This document shows positions 12,801-28,533 of a stretch of 64,000 nucleotides of DNA, in pieces. Numbering within the stretch: position 1 is the first letter of the stretch; every line of letters begins with the position of its first letter. Below the pieces are notes generated by a model, which made no database searches, was not told the DNA's origin, and saw only the letters and a list, made by a program, of their open reading frames with translations. The translations under genes and the position numbers were made by a program. The stretch comes from Ehretia macrophylla (Eukaryota > Streptophyta > Magnoliopsida > Boraginales > Ehretiaceae): assembly GCA_037974665.1 (NCBI GenBank), contig CM075764.1, forward strand, positions 120,528,325 to 120,592,324, read 5' to 3'.

Positions 12801-15800
12801 GTTGCCTGAGATGTAGAATATTTAAAACTTACCTCAAGGAGTTGATACCAATAACCCAAATATACTAAGACTGCAATGCAATATTTATTACACTTCTCTC
12901 TAAAAAATTTGACACGCGTAAACTTCCTATATTGGCTATTAAGGATCTACTACTAGAAGAAAAGAAGATATAACATTTTAATTTATTATCAAGTTTTTTA
13001 CAACTTTCAGCCACTAAAAGATTCCTAGTTTCCAGGCTGTTTTTCTTACTATCTCCTAGTAAATTAGAAGTTCACGATGCTTCATATAGGAACAATATCT
13101 AAAAACTAATGGAGTTTCTGAGTCCACCTTTTATGTGTTTCCCTTACAAGGGTCCAAACTGGGTGATCACGCTTTACATGATAAAGGTTGTGGTAAGGTA
13201 GTGGACTAATTAAAGAACTATCTAAATTGCATAAGTGATATATCAATGCCATTTAAACTAGCAGCAGGATGGATACATGATAACTCAGAAGCTCAGAAAA
13301 GCAAATATATTGTAGCAAAGATACTTATATACAGTGATTGGTTAATTTAACCTGACAGCGGCATGAGACATGAGGGCCAACTTGCCCAGTTTCATCTGCA
13401 GAAACAACTAGATCACCTCGCTCCTGTGTTTCCCACCATTCCTTTTCCATGCTTAGTCCAGGCAGCAAAAAGTTGAAAGGTGACTCCTGGTGGCTATCTA
13501 CTGAATCATGGTCATCCACAAAACCTTTCATTTGCATATCTGCCACTAGTGGTTTGATTTTGCACTTCCGGAAAGAGAAAGGAGTCCTATTGGACCTACT
13601 AGGCTGATCATGATGTTCACTCCCTGCGCCAAACCCATTTAGTTTTGGTTCTCCCTTCAAAGCATCCAGCCCATCGGCTTCTTGGGGCATAAGCAAAGGA
13701 ATGTCTTGAAAGGATGACCAAGAGGAAAATGAATCACGTCCTCTCATTTCTTTATGATTGTTTCCAAAATGCATGTTCCCGACCTCTGTCTCTCTGCTTC
13801 CTCCCATATAATGGGGAATAACCATGTGGTGCTGAGGCATAAGCAGTGGAATTGCTTGCTCATTTGGAGCTTTGTTTCTCTGAGAGATTTCGTTCCTAAA
13901 TTATTAAGTTCACAAGAAGCGAGATATATACAAGTGTTTGTGTGTGTATGATTTCCCAGGACGACCAACCTTAGCATAGTTCCAACGCTGAACAAAGTGC
14001 CTAGCGACATCACGGCAAGGGGGTCCCCATAAGGCACAATGCACATCATGCCATGGCATTCGTGGATAATTCCCCCTATGTAACTCGTCCTTCATTGTAT
14101 CTTCCCATGAATTTGGTTCTGATTCTCTGAAGAGGGCATCATATAAGCAAGTTGCATGTATCTATTTGTTTGTTTACTTTTTACTTTAAAAAGATATATT
14201 ATGCAAACAGAGTTACTGACAAAGCACCACAAGTTCATTGAGAAAGGTGGAGACTATTGATTTTTATATATCTAGAACTGAACCAAGCAACTGCATGCCC
14301 TACGCTTGACTAGGGAAAGAATAGTACTGATCTCAGTGTTCATAAATTACACCATATCAACTGGAAAATAAAGATCAACGAAATTAACAAGATGCACCAG
14401 CCTGATCAGAAAAGGGAGAGGCGTACATCAGACTAGGTAAATCTTTAATATCGACTCTCCATCAAACTTCCCAAATCAGGAACACACATAAAAGAGAAGG
14501 ATAAACAGTTCTTAACATGTACCTTGGGTTATAATAATCCTTTCCAGGCCATATAAGAGGAGGGCAATCACCCACATTGTGTTCAAAGGAGTCATAACGG
14601 CCAAAGCACAGGTCCAGTCCTCCAATGAAGCAGATCTGGTAATCAACAATGACAATCTTTTCATGATGGGACCTATATGTAAGCATTTATTGATATCAGA
14701 AGTGGCAAAAAACCATTTATATTACTACATTAAAATCTAATGATCAAAAGCCTAAACAGAAAATAGAAGTCTATAGGGCAGAGTGTTTTTTTTTTTTTTT
14801 TCCTTTTAAATTGCATACCACAAGTAGACACCAGTAGAAAAATGGTCAGGATATCGAAGTACTCGGACATTCTCATGGATGCCTAGAAGCTTTCTCTTGC
14901 TGTAGACACTGTTTATTTTCAGAGCAAGAGCAACTTCTTTGTATAGAAGAATGTAAATCTGCAGTTTTAAGATAAACTGGAACCATCAGCATTTTCCCAA
15001 ATTTTTTTATTTAGATAACATAAAAGAATTGATTACTGGAGTCTAACTTTCATGATTCAACTTCAAAACTACATAGTAAGATGATGCAAATGTCATTAGT
15101 TAAAATAGAGATTAACAAAAAATTCATCCACATATTTGATCCTTTCCCGAGAATTAGATGGTCTTCCTGAACAGGCCTTCTATTTGGTAGGTCATATCGA
15201 TGAAGCTACCACCAAGGCTATGAACTTAGAAATGGAGAGCAATTTGAAGAAATGACCTTAAATCTTTGTGTACGATTTGATTATTTTCTTTATTCATTTC
15301 ATATTTATTCGTTTCGTGCATAATACACAGAAAACTTCAAAATTGGAAGAATGCTGAAGTATCCTTCAAAAGAGAGTGTAAAGCATTTTCTCTTTACATT
15401 ATTTCAGAAACCAGAAGTTCTGCAGGACAACATCATGTGTGCGACCATCTGTGGTAACAGATAAGCAGTTGCATAAGAAATCGTTTACAACTTGGGTACC
15501 TGAATGCCTTGCTTCGCTTTGCCTTCGATTAAAGCATCAAGGCGGGAGGAAGCATGAGCCTGAAAAGGACGCCGCAAGTACAGTTCTGGACACAGCCACC
15601 AGCCACACATAAATATCTGCATGACACTCGAATCATCCAACACTTATATAAGGACTCGTGAGATAATCAAAAAGCAGTGCCATTGATTTTGGTAGAAGAT
15701 ATGAACCTCAGACTTTGCTTCTTCAATTGCCAAAGCAATGGCTTCAAATGCTGCTCGGCCATCAACAAACCACTGGGCCTGACTTCCATCTTCAGCCAAG

Positions 15801-18800
15801 CCTCTAGGAGGAGCAAAAGACTGAAAACGGTGAGGGTGACACCAACCCTCAGGTGGCCTAAGACCAGCATCATTTATTGCAGCAACCCAATCTTTAACTT
15901 TAGCGTTACTCTTGGTTCTAATCTTGATATTCCGAGTTCCACAAGAAACCTAATAGAATTTCTTTCAGTCTTTCAGAAAGTGAAAATACTTGCACTCTAT
16001 TTTAAGCAAAGAAGAGGACCTACTAGCAATTGCCTAGATTACTCAAAATGACTAGGTAGAGTTGCAAATTTTAGTACCCTCATGAACTTCCTAGAAGGTG
16101 GTTGTATAGAGCTTGGTATTGCACTAGTTCAAACACAACTCCTTACACCAAAAAACCGAGTATTCTTGAAAGCTTGAAGAAAATAAATTCACAGTAATAC
16201 TTTTCAATGTAGAGACAAATCCATAAACACAGTCCCGCTGGTCTACTGTCATCTAGTTATTCAGTCTCCATTAGTTCAGATTATTTAAGTTGATTGAAAC
16301 AAAAAATCAATTTATTCACCTTTCACAGCATAGATTATAGCAGTGAACTCTAGATCTAAGCCCTGAATAATATAATACACCCACACACATGCTATACTTT
16401 TCAGATTGACACTCATTTTACCATTTCTTCAAGTAGACAAACAGATTAAGTCAGTGAATCCAAACAAGCCCTCAACTATTTTCACATACTTTCTAGCCAA
16501 AGAAGTGCTATGTCACAATCTCTTATATCATAACTAAGAATTAAGATGACCAAAAACAGTTTTCATAACCAATCTAAGCAAAGGCTTAAGAATATTATCT
16601 ACAGATCTCTTCTCGGACTGGTTATCAGCAGCTTTGCCTCAGAATTTTCAACTTCATGGGAGGAAGAAACAACAGTCTCTCTAGTGGTTCATAGAACAAG
16701 AAGCACATTGCAATTGGCTACCTAGTATAATATATGGAACCCTAGCAGTAAGCTTCTTTATTGACATACAATATAAAGAAACCTACATTTGGTGTTTGTT
16801 TTTTCTTCGGTAGGTACAGCACTGTGACATAAGAGTAATGGAACACAAGATATTTGAAAGCCTTGTTCATAATATTATAATAAAAATTATCACAAACCCA
16901 TTTTCTGTAAGCGGTTTAATTTCCTATGGAAAGACTTGGCTGCCGAATTCCTACCTTCCTGAATCACTTGTGTAACACAACTTAGGATGACATTGTCTAG
17001 TTTTAATTCACTGGGAGTTACAGAACTCTTGTACTAATGGTATTTCCTACCATGTTCTCTGGGATACATAATGGTATTACCTACCATGTTCTCAGGGATA
17101 CGCCAGGAGGCTGTTTAAGCATAAATCAATCACTAGCCCACCAGCAATCACAACAGAAGTTAATACATTGCACCATATTGAACAAATTTCACAAGATTCA
17201 TCTACCAGTACTTAAATTGTTGATTGCTAAAATAATGAGAGAAGCAGTTGCAAGACTCACTAGACAGTTAATATCATCCTTCACTAATAACTTAATATGA
17301 AGTTGAGAATGGAAACTTATATAACAAATAAATCTGCATAAACCAAGAGGTATATTTGCTTGCTGGCAAAATGTGTAGCGTTCACACTTTCATGGGAATA
17401 TTAATCGCAGATATAGCTACTGGATTGTACTCTCTTTAGCATCCCAGACATGTACCCACTCTGCTTCTTGTTTCATTAAAGCAAAGAAATCTGCAATATG
17501 CTTACCCTAAAATAATGCCGTAAGGGGTTGTGATCCTTTATTTCTTTGGCTAATGATACTTGGCCTGCTCCATTACCATCTGAAGCTGGTAGCACATCAA
17601 AGACAATTACATCTAAAGGCTGGGTATCAAAAGGATCTTTAAGGAAAGCCAAGAATCCAGGTTTCAATACAGCCCACACCTGCACATTATCCACCAGAAA
17701 CTATAAGATGTAACATCTCATTCAATAGTTGAGCATATTTATCTCTAGAGGAAGTTAGCATTCTCTCATCGAATGCCTTTATGCCACGAAAAAGGAAAAC
17801 TAAACACTGAACCCTAATTGTCCATTCAAATAATTGACATATACCTTCCAACTAAGATAAAACAAAATGGCTAGTGACATTACATAATTTCACTGGAATA
17901 AATACGAGCATGGTAATATTTCAAATTACAAGTAGCAATATGCATAACAGATGATAACATCTGCATATGTAAAGAAAGCTGTTGGAGGCATTGTGACATA
18001 AGCACGGGCTCTGTTAGTTCACCTGCGTCCTTTTTTTCAAATGAAAAGATGAGCAATGGTCGGAACAATGAGATTTGAGAGTTTAGGATGGTTCTAGAGC
18101 AGCTGGTTTGTTGTGGTGTTTTGGGCTGGCTAGCTGTGTTGACTGGAAGTTAGGACACAGCTTGCCAGATGCCAGGAAGAGCATCGTTCATGTGGTGGGA
18201 GAGTTGGTTCTTTTCTTTTAGTGTTTCATTTTATCATCAATCCTTGGCTTGGACATGATGCATGCACGTAGAAGTCCCATGTCCCATCATTAATTTCTAA
18301 CATAATCTATACTACTATATAAGCAAGGGCAGGGAGCTTTGTAAAAGTGAAAACCTATCACTTCTGTCTCACAAAATTAACCTTTACAATACTAATAAGA
18401 TTGTTTTACAGGAATACGTTTGTAATTTCCAATAAAAGGTTTTGTAAAGTTAATTTCTCCGCTAACCCTCATCTGTGAATGGTCAGACCAGATGCAATAC
18501 AAAAGCTACTTCATGCACAGGCATTGCACAAACTCATTTAGATTAGTTGGATGGAAGGGCCACACCATGAGAATGTTGGAACATGAAACTTTATGAAAAG
18601 TTTAAAAGCCAAAAGGAATTCAAATAGGAAGGTGCTTGTGCAGATTTGGACATCCATGCAGAAGTAGGTACTTCAAAAAAACAAGGGCAGTTTTATTCAA
18701 TAACGGATCAATGGTATTCATTGAAAGGAACGAAGGAAGGTAATTCAGACAGAAGAGGACGTAACAAAAGTACTCTTTGCCTGCTGCTTCCTGCCAGGGT

Positions 18801-21800
18801 ACAGAGGATTTTGGTTTTTAGAGGGGTTTGTAGGAAAGACAATCTGGATAGCCTTTAGTAGACATTACAAAAGAAACGGAGGAAAAATGAAGTATTCAGG
18901 AACTTCTTGAAAAATAAAAATACCTACCCAGATGGACATATTACAAACACTACAATAGCATATTACAGACTCCAAAGAAAGATTATATTACCTTCTGCCA
19001 GATGTCTTTGCAACAACTAAACCACTGACATGAACAGCATTTGCTATGGTTATCATCACTCGGAATTTTTGGTAAATGTTTCACCAAAACATAATCTTCT
19101 TTTAGCTTAGGGCCATATTCTGGTGAAAAGGATAACTTTGAGACCTCCACAAACTTGCATACCTAGAACATAAATTGGTTGATACCAGAATTAGGCAAGA
19201 AGGAAACGTTGCAAGAAATTGCAGGAACAAAAGATTCCTTATAGAAAGAAATCATGCAAGACATTATGGAGGGCAAGTGACACTGAAACCAAAATTAAGG
19301 ATCCCACACATCTGGCCTTTGAAGTTCTAGATGTGAACTTTGAGATAATTAGAGCCATTATGGCTTACATAACATATTTTGAGATAATGAGATAATTAGG
19401 CACCCATGGTACTCCAAGATATCTTTTTAGAAAATATACAAATTCAGGTTACGGAAACAAACAAGCTAATGTACTTCACAAATTCTTAGAAGATAAATAA
19501 AATGCACTATTCCTGAAATCCACGCCATCTATTGTGAATTTAACACCAATTGTTGCAAGTACTATGTGAAATTCGACCATATGGACAAAAAGAGGATACA
19601 GCAAACTAATATGGCAAAATCTAGGCTTAGCAGTTAGCACGGTGAGGGAGGAGCAATAAAACTGACTTGTATTGTGACATTAAATTTCAAGAATGCTCAA
19701 GAAAATTGATCACAGCTTTTCAGACCTACCATGTCAGTCTTTACAATTGTTATTTATTTTGTTGCCAAGGCAATCTTTTGCCTTTCGATGCAGGTGTTGG
19801 ATTAATCAGTCGATAAATAAGATCCTGCCCAAAAATCTAGCCAAAGCTTCATGAGCAGGCCTAGCATACCTCTCGGGAATTCACAATATCCATATTTCCA
19901 AGGAAATGATTCAAGTACCCCTGCATGGCAGCTTTTGCTCGGTCTGACATGGAATTTTGCCTCCCGAGTGCCGGCCGGATAACTGGTAGAGCAGCACTAG
20001 ATGGAACATTTCTGAAGAAAAAAAAAACCCTGTAAGAGTTATACCATACACAAATCAACTCATGCTTTACTTCAATACGGAATAATGTCTTAATCAAAAG
20101 TCACCTGTTCCGAAGAACCTCATCACTGCGTAATGCAACAAGCTCATCATCGTGCTCGTCATCATCGTGCACAACTGCTGCATGATCTCCTATCCCTAAA
20201 TTTTGAAGCCATTCTCTGACCTTCAAAATAATTTACCAACCAGAGAAACATCAAAATTCCACAATCATCGTAAACACAAGTTTAGACAATACTTCAGTGG
20301 ATATATGCTCAAAAGACCACCACTACTGTATAAGGCTTCACTTCTAATAACTAAATTATACCTGCTCCTGTTTCTCATGAATCTCCTCAATGAATGCCCG
20401 TTTCTTCAATGCAAAATGTAAGTAAAAGACTTGGGATGCCTTCTTTACTAACTGCCACTTGAACTAATGACCAAAAGAATACAAATTAGTACACGAAAAG
20501 TATGAATCACATCAACAGAAGAATATAAAAGGAAAAAAAAAAAAAATCTATAGAACTAACATCAAAGTATGGGAAGACGAGAATCATATAAATGGCAGCA
20601 ATCACATAGTCAACATATGGCCTATCCGTCAATGTGATACATTAGATAAAAAAAAAAAAAAAAAAATGTGATACATTAGGCATTGCTAATCCAACAGTCA
20701 AAACCAGAAAGCAACCAGTATTACCAATCATATCCCTCGATTCTCAATATGACAACATGAAAACAAAAATAATTGGAATTTCTTTCTATCATTGAACCAT
20801 TTAAACTAATCAAAAATACCATTTTAACAAATGAAAAATACTGTTGTCATGCATGACAACGCTATCCAACTATATTCTTTAGTATGGCATCTTAACCCAG
20901 CTATTTATTCAATATCATACACAACGTCTCCCATGGATTACATCAAGCTCCCAAATTTTCTCCTTGAAATTTAAACATCTGAACAATTCTGTTTTATACA
21001 AGATCAGGCAATCCAGCCATATTTTTTCAACCCACCACCCACTCCCAATATTTCAGCTTATACACATCATCTGCTATAATCCAATATATGCTCCTAAATT
21101 TTCTCTCCACACTTCCTCAATTTCAAAAGAGAAAATCAGAAGATAAGTAGTTAATCACTTTTTTTTCATTAGAAAGGTTTTTAGGTTTAATTTTATTCTT
21201 CCGCTTATGTTGCATGACATACGGCAAGCTCAATCGCAATGCCTAAGAATATGTTAGGCTAAACTTACAAGCTGGTCAAACCCAAAGTGCTTATAAGCAA
21301 ATTTAATGTATTTGGTAAACAAGAAAAATGTGCTTAAGTTTAAATGCCTATAACCACATTTTTATACTCACCGTACTCACTTATTTTCAGAGGACCTCCC
21401 CTTAGCTTATTTTTTAGGTGCTTATAAACATATTCCTTTTACGCAATTTTAACCAAGACACCTGCATGTATCACCCTCATCAAATAAAGGCATTTGGCTT
21501 ATAAGCACAAAAGGTGCCTTTATAAGCAGCTGGTGCTTATAAGTACCCTTTTTTTCTTTGAGCTAAGTCAAACATCCTCTAAAGCTCCCAGCTTTATTAA
21601 TAAAACTAAATTTCACATTATCAGAAATTCAAAATTTTACCGAATTACGATATTCATATGCTAAAATTAACACCTCTATCAAATTCAATGAATTATCTCT
21701 CAATTCAATAATTTTAAATGCATATACATACAAGCTATCATTCTATGTATACATACATATAAGGCTATAAGAATAGCCCGGTGCACGAAGCTATAAAGCT

Positions 21801-22092
21801 ATATACGTACATATATGTATATGTATATATATATATGTATATATATAATATATATTGCCTGTTTGTATTGAAACTCAATGGTGTAGGTGAGGAGCATTGC
21901 GCTGATATCGCCGGCGTCGGGGCGGGACACGTGGACGATCGTCGCTTTGGGCAACTCGTCGAAGATGCGAGCTGTTGTTGACTCGTAGCCTCCGCCGTTT
22001 TGCGACAGGAACGATGATGACATCATCCCCTCCATCAACGGCTCGGATTGCATTTGCACGTACCGTGGACCCAACTGCTCCGCAGACGCCAT
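6877..22092 (-). CDS. PLDP1: PX/PH-type phospholipase D (PLD zeta / PLDP1 type), complete
   Basis: Hydrolyses phospholipids to phosphatidic acid; the plant zeta class is Ca2+-independent and acts in membrane trafficking, auxin response and phosphate starvation. Twenty exons: 22092-21859, 20463-20362, 20220-20105, 20011-19870, 19162-18992, 17679-17506, 15949-15707, 15616-15500, 14958-14819, 14672-14523, 14126-13970, 13879-13352, 12665-12555, 9928-9782, 9705-9508, 9018-8917, 7887-7756, 7597-7532, 7268-7207, 7126-6877. They sum to 3342 bp, 1113 aa, close to the family's about 1100. PX region about 45-200; PH about 215-345 ([13 protein letters not shown]). HKD1 is H483-x-K485-x4-D490 and HKD2 is H914-x-K916-x4-D921, both intact. 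The C-terminus [10 protein letters not shown] is family-typical. Intron 1 appears to use a GC donor (CAG|GCAATA). Intron 13 carries an LTR element. Every splice phase closes and I see no lesion. Confidence 0.96.
10654..10951 (-). repeat. 3' LTR of the intronic TRIM-like element
   Basis: 298 bp, matching 11876-12173 except at four sites. Contains its own short duplication (CCTAATATTAAGGAG twice, about 10787-10833). Confidence 0.92.
11876..12173 (-). repeat. 5' LTR of the intronic TRIM-like element
   Basis: 298 bp. On the minus strand it lies directly upstream of the initiator-Met-tRNA-type primer-binding site, which sets the element's orientation. Confidence 0.92.
17035..17104. repeat. Short tandem duplication in PLD intron 6
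   Basis: Two copies of about 35 bp (TAATGGTATTxCCTACCATG then TTCTCxGGGATAC) lie back to back. There is no coding role. Confidence 0.75.
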
Positions 22093-23650
22093 TTTCTCTA
22101 CTTAAATTCAAAACAAGCAAACAAAAAATAAATATATGTATATATGCTTGTATGTGTATGCATGTGTATATATATATAATATATGTATATATGCTTGCAT
22201 GTGTATGCGTGTGTATATATATATATATATGTGCGTGTGTGTGTGTAAATATAGATCCTGAGGGTGGAAATGAATGGAAAATTGGAGTGAGAGAGGGAGG
22301 AAGGGAGTGGAGAGAAGTTACGACAACGGTTTGTTTTATTTTATAGATTTTTTTTTTTTGAATAGTTCAAATATCATAAAAGCGTTAGGTATAATAAGAT
22401 CATAATATTACAAAATTTTTATCATATAGTTATATAATCTATTTAAAAATATTGGGTTATACGAGAGAGAGAGGTGGATCAAACGGTCAACTTCTCACAA
22501 TGTTATTAAGTGATAAAAAACAGTAACAAAGTGATAACGATAATAACTTTTATAAGTTATTTTTTTATTTATAAACATTTTATTATAATGTTATAAGAAA
22601 ATGAGTCTTAAGACGTCAAATCTATATAATTACGTTTTGCTAATAATAATGAGACAACTTAGTATAACTTGTAAAAAGAATTTTTGACAAGTGAAATTTC
22701 GTATTTAATTAAATTACTGAATAAATTAGTTTAAGGCTTTCGTCAAATTTAAGTCATGAGTTGAAAGAAATCTAAGAGTTTTAATTAAGATGACGAGACA
22801 GATAAAAATTTCTCCGAAACATTTATCATTTTTTAACTAATTTGAAATAGTGATATGAACTTCACGTTTAGACACAGATAAACGTGTTAAAAAATGACCC
22901 TAATCAGATTATAATTAATTAAGCTTACCCAGATTCATAGAGATTTCTATTTTGATTAATCTATGTATTAAGATTATCTGTGTGAATATTAGCTAGGATG
23001 ACAAGTAACATGTACTAGAAATCTAGAATGGCTTGTGTATCAGAAAACCCACTGGTTTAAAAAAAAAGGTTAAAAAGTATAGTCGATGAGCAGTTTGTAT
23101 CTGGCTGTTGTTATCCTATGGCAGAAGTTTTAAGCAAGAAACTAGCAGAGCTCAATGTAGAACTAGGCCAACTTAAATGGGAACAAAACATAAACATCTG
23201 AGCAATGTGTCATATGTCTTAGAATTTAAAACTCATAGTACGAGCGCACACAGGACTTTTCCTGGAAATTTCCCGTCATAAAGAAAATATCTAAACATCA
23301 TGCAATTGAAGGTTACACTAGGCCAGAGATGTAATTTCAGCCTTCTCACAATTCTGCAATTCATATGAAAGCCAAAGTGAATATTATTCTCAAGCAACAC
23401 AAAAATGGTAAATACTAGAAACCAAAATTGTATTTATCGTCATACAATCTAAAGCAAACTTGACATCATTGTTCAGGTTAATTTAGGAATGCAACAAAAT
23501 TCATACACAAACATTAATAAACAAATTGAATATTAAAGGTACAAATTCTAGGATTCTCAGAAGTCTATCTCCTCTCATTGATCAAAATTTGGCTGTTTAA
23601 GAGTGGGCGAGGCAGCGTCTATTACTCTGCTCTGGAAGGTATCTTTTCAT
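22093..23650. other. PLD 5' region and RPL19 3' region; TA/TG microsatellites
   Basis: 22130-22245 is rich in TATG/TA/TG dinucleotide runs just upstream of the PLD start codon, mirrored by a TA/GTAT run inside intron 1 (about 21800-21855). 22340-23550 is AT-rich with no ORF I can support. The last 100 bp or so before 23651 are probably RPL19 3'UTR. Confidence 0.5.
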
Positions 23651-26763
<3,113 letters not shown>

Positions 26764-26818
26764 TGCTCCACTCTTCGTCCTTTCTCAAGGTTTTGGCTGT
26801 AGCAAAAAGACTTACTTT

Positions 26819-26835
26819 ATTTTATATTAGGGTTA
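26819..26835 (-). promoter_or_regulatory. Telobox and TATA-like element of RPL19
   Basis: On the minus strand AACCCTAA (26828-26835) is followed by TATAAAAAT, about 55-70 bp upstream of the RPL19 start codon. Teloboxes near the transcription start are a hallmark of plant ribosomal-protein promoters. Confidence 0.6.
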
Positions 26836-27963
26836 GAGTTTGAGGATGGAAACCAAGAACTGTGTTAAAAAGTGAGTCAACCGGTTGGCGGGTCGGGCTG
26901 GCGTGGGAAACGCCCGGATAAACTACTACTAAATAAATAAGATATAACGAAAGACACGTGTACATTTATTTATTTTTAACTTGTAACTTCAGTTGATATA
27001 AAGAATTGGAGGAATATACGACAATTACAAAATTATATAATAGCACCTAATTTGTTACCTCGTTAGTCTGATTTAAGATTTATTAACCATAGACGTTTAT
27101 AGTAATACTTTAGGATAGCCTAACATTAAAAGTTGATGGCAAAATTCAAATAAGAAATGACTTATGATTGATACTTAAGTATTTGACGGAAGGCATTGTA
27201 ATTGACAAATATTTTGAGGAGCAAAAATTAAATAAATATTTAAAAATTTATGAAATAGGCAATTTTTTAAACAGCTCTTGACTCCATAAACAAGTAAGAG
27301 ATAGCATAGTGAACTAAAACATCTTAAAACGGGAGGAACATATGTGTTGATTTGATGAAATAGAATAGAAATGTATTACATTTTGTCTTAATTTGATGAG
27401 AAATGCATGACTTTATGAGATATCAAATATACATAATGAACACGTATTTTTATCATAAAAATACTATATTTTTTGTTTCATTATATATAGATATATACTT
27501 GTATTGATTTTGAAAAATATAAACTCCTTAGTTATAATTATAAAAATTGAAATTACTGTTTAAAAAAATTAATTTGTTTGGTTCCCCATTCCATTAGAAT
27601 TTTTCAAGTCTCTAACAGGTCATACTATATTGCCATTGAAATTAAAGTACATTAGCTAACATCAACGGGGTTAGCATCCCACATTACAAGAGTTGAAAGT
27701 TCAAAAAGGATATTGGTAACCCAAAAAAGAGATAAACGATCTATTCTAACTACGCGAGCAGCCCAGTTAAAGTATGTGAAAGTAAATTCCATATCGAAAT
27801 TCTCCTTCATTTTTTCACCCAAAAAAAAAAAAAAATTATCCTTCATTTTCCGCACCACTTACCCTTTTGTTTCCCGGGAAAATCAATCCTTCCCCCAATT
27901 CCTCCACTCAATAAAAACAAACCCTAGTCCTAACCCTTGATTTTCAAAATCCAACTTCAGAAA
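26836..27963. other. Intergenic region between two divergent genes
   Basis: Divergent spacer between RPL19 (minus) and the glycine-rich gene (plus). Mostly AT-rich. I see no conserved ORF; an open frame reaching back to 27937 begins with TTG, not ATG. Confidence 0.5.
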
Positions 27964-28533
27964 ATGGAAATGTCTATACTTTCGGACACAATTACCACAG
28001 TAGCCTCACAAACCCTAACATTTTCGAAATTTGTCCCCAATCGCCACCACAATTGTACCACCACAACCAACCACATCTCCGCCGTCGTATCACCACCCGT
28101 CAAATCCGTCAGAACCATCCCGAAAAGGCTAACCCGAAAACGGCGTCGCACGAAACGGAGATCGTTGACCGGAGGCGACGACGGCGAAGGTGAAGAGATT
28201 TGGTTTTTTGGTGATGGAGGTGATTATAGTGACGGAGTGTATGGTGGAGGTGGATGGAGTGGAGGGTTTGGTGGTGGTGGTGGTGGTGGTGGTGGTGGTG
28301 GTGGTGGCGGTGGTAGTGGTAAGGGATGGAATTTCGATGGGTTTGGAGGGGCAAATTGGGAAGAATCATCATTTTCGGACCCGGCTTTTGATTTTGTCTA
28401 TGAAGTTTTGAGCTGGATTGTGTTGTCCAATTGCTTGCATTTCGCGTACAAGAAGGTGGTGAGGACTGTGGCTGATGGGTTTGGGGACCCGGCTCGCGAT
28501 AAGGTTCCAATTAGATTGACATCCGTCTGCTGA
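27964..28533 (+). CDS. Glycine-rich protein of unknown function (single exon)
   Basis: 189-aa intronless ORF starting MEMSIL; the Met at 27964 was chosen because the frame upstream to 27937 opens with TTG. The N-terminus (about residues 1-50) is rich in Ser/Thr and poor in acid, so it could be a plastid or mitochondrial transit peptide. Next comes a basic stretch (KRLTRKRRRTKRRS, about 55-70), then a Gly-rich region with about 15 consecutive Gly coded by a GGT/GGC microsatellite (28269-28312). The C-terminal 50 residues (DFVYEVLSWIVLSNCLHFAYKK and after) look ordered, with one hydrophobic helix that could touch or span a membrane, ending in LTSVC. I do not recognise the family. The organised C-terminus argues for a real gene over chance. 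Confidence 0.65.
   Translation: MEMSILSDTITTVASQTLTFSKFVPNRHHNCTTTTNHISAVVSPPVKSVRTIPKRLTRKRRRTKRRSLTGGDDGEGEEIWFFGDGGDYSDGVYGGGGWSGGFGGGGGGGGGGGGGGGSGKGWNFDGFGGANWEESSFSDPAFDFVYEVLSWIVLSNCLHFAYKKVVRTVADGFGDPARDKVPIRLTSVC

Noticed and set aside
27937..27963. Upstream extension of the glycine-rich ORF
   Set aside because: The first codon is TTG; the first ATG in frame is at 27964.
28109..28510. His-rich antisense ORF (H-run) in the glycine-rich gene
   Set aside because: Shadow of the GGT repeat on the opposite strand.
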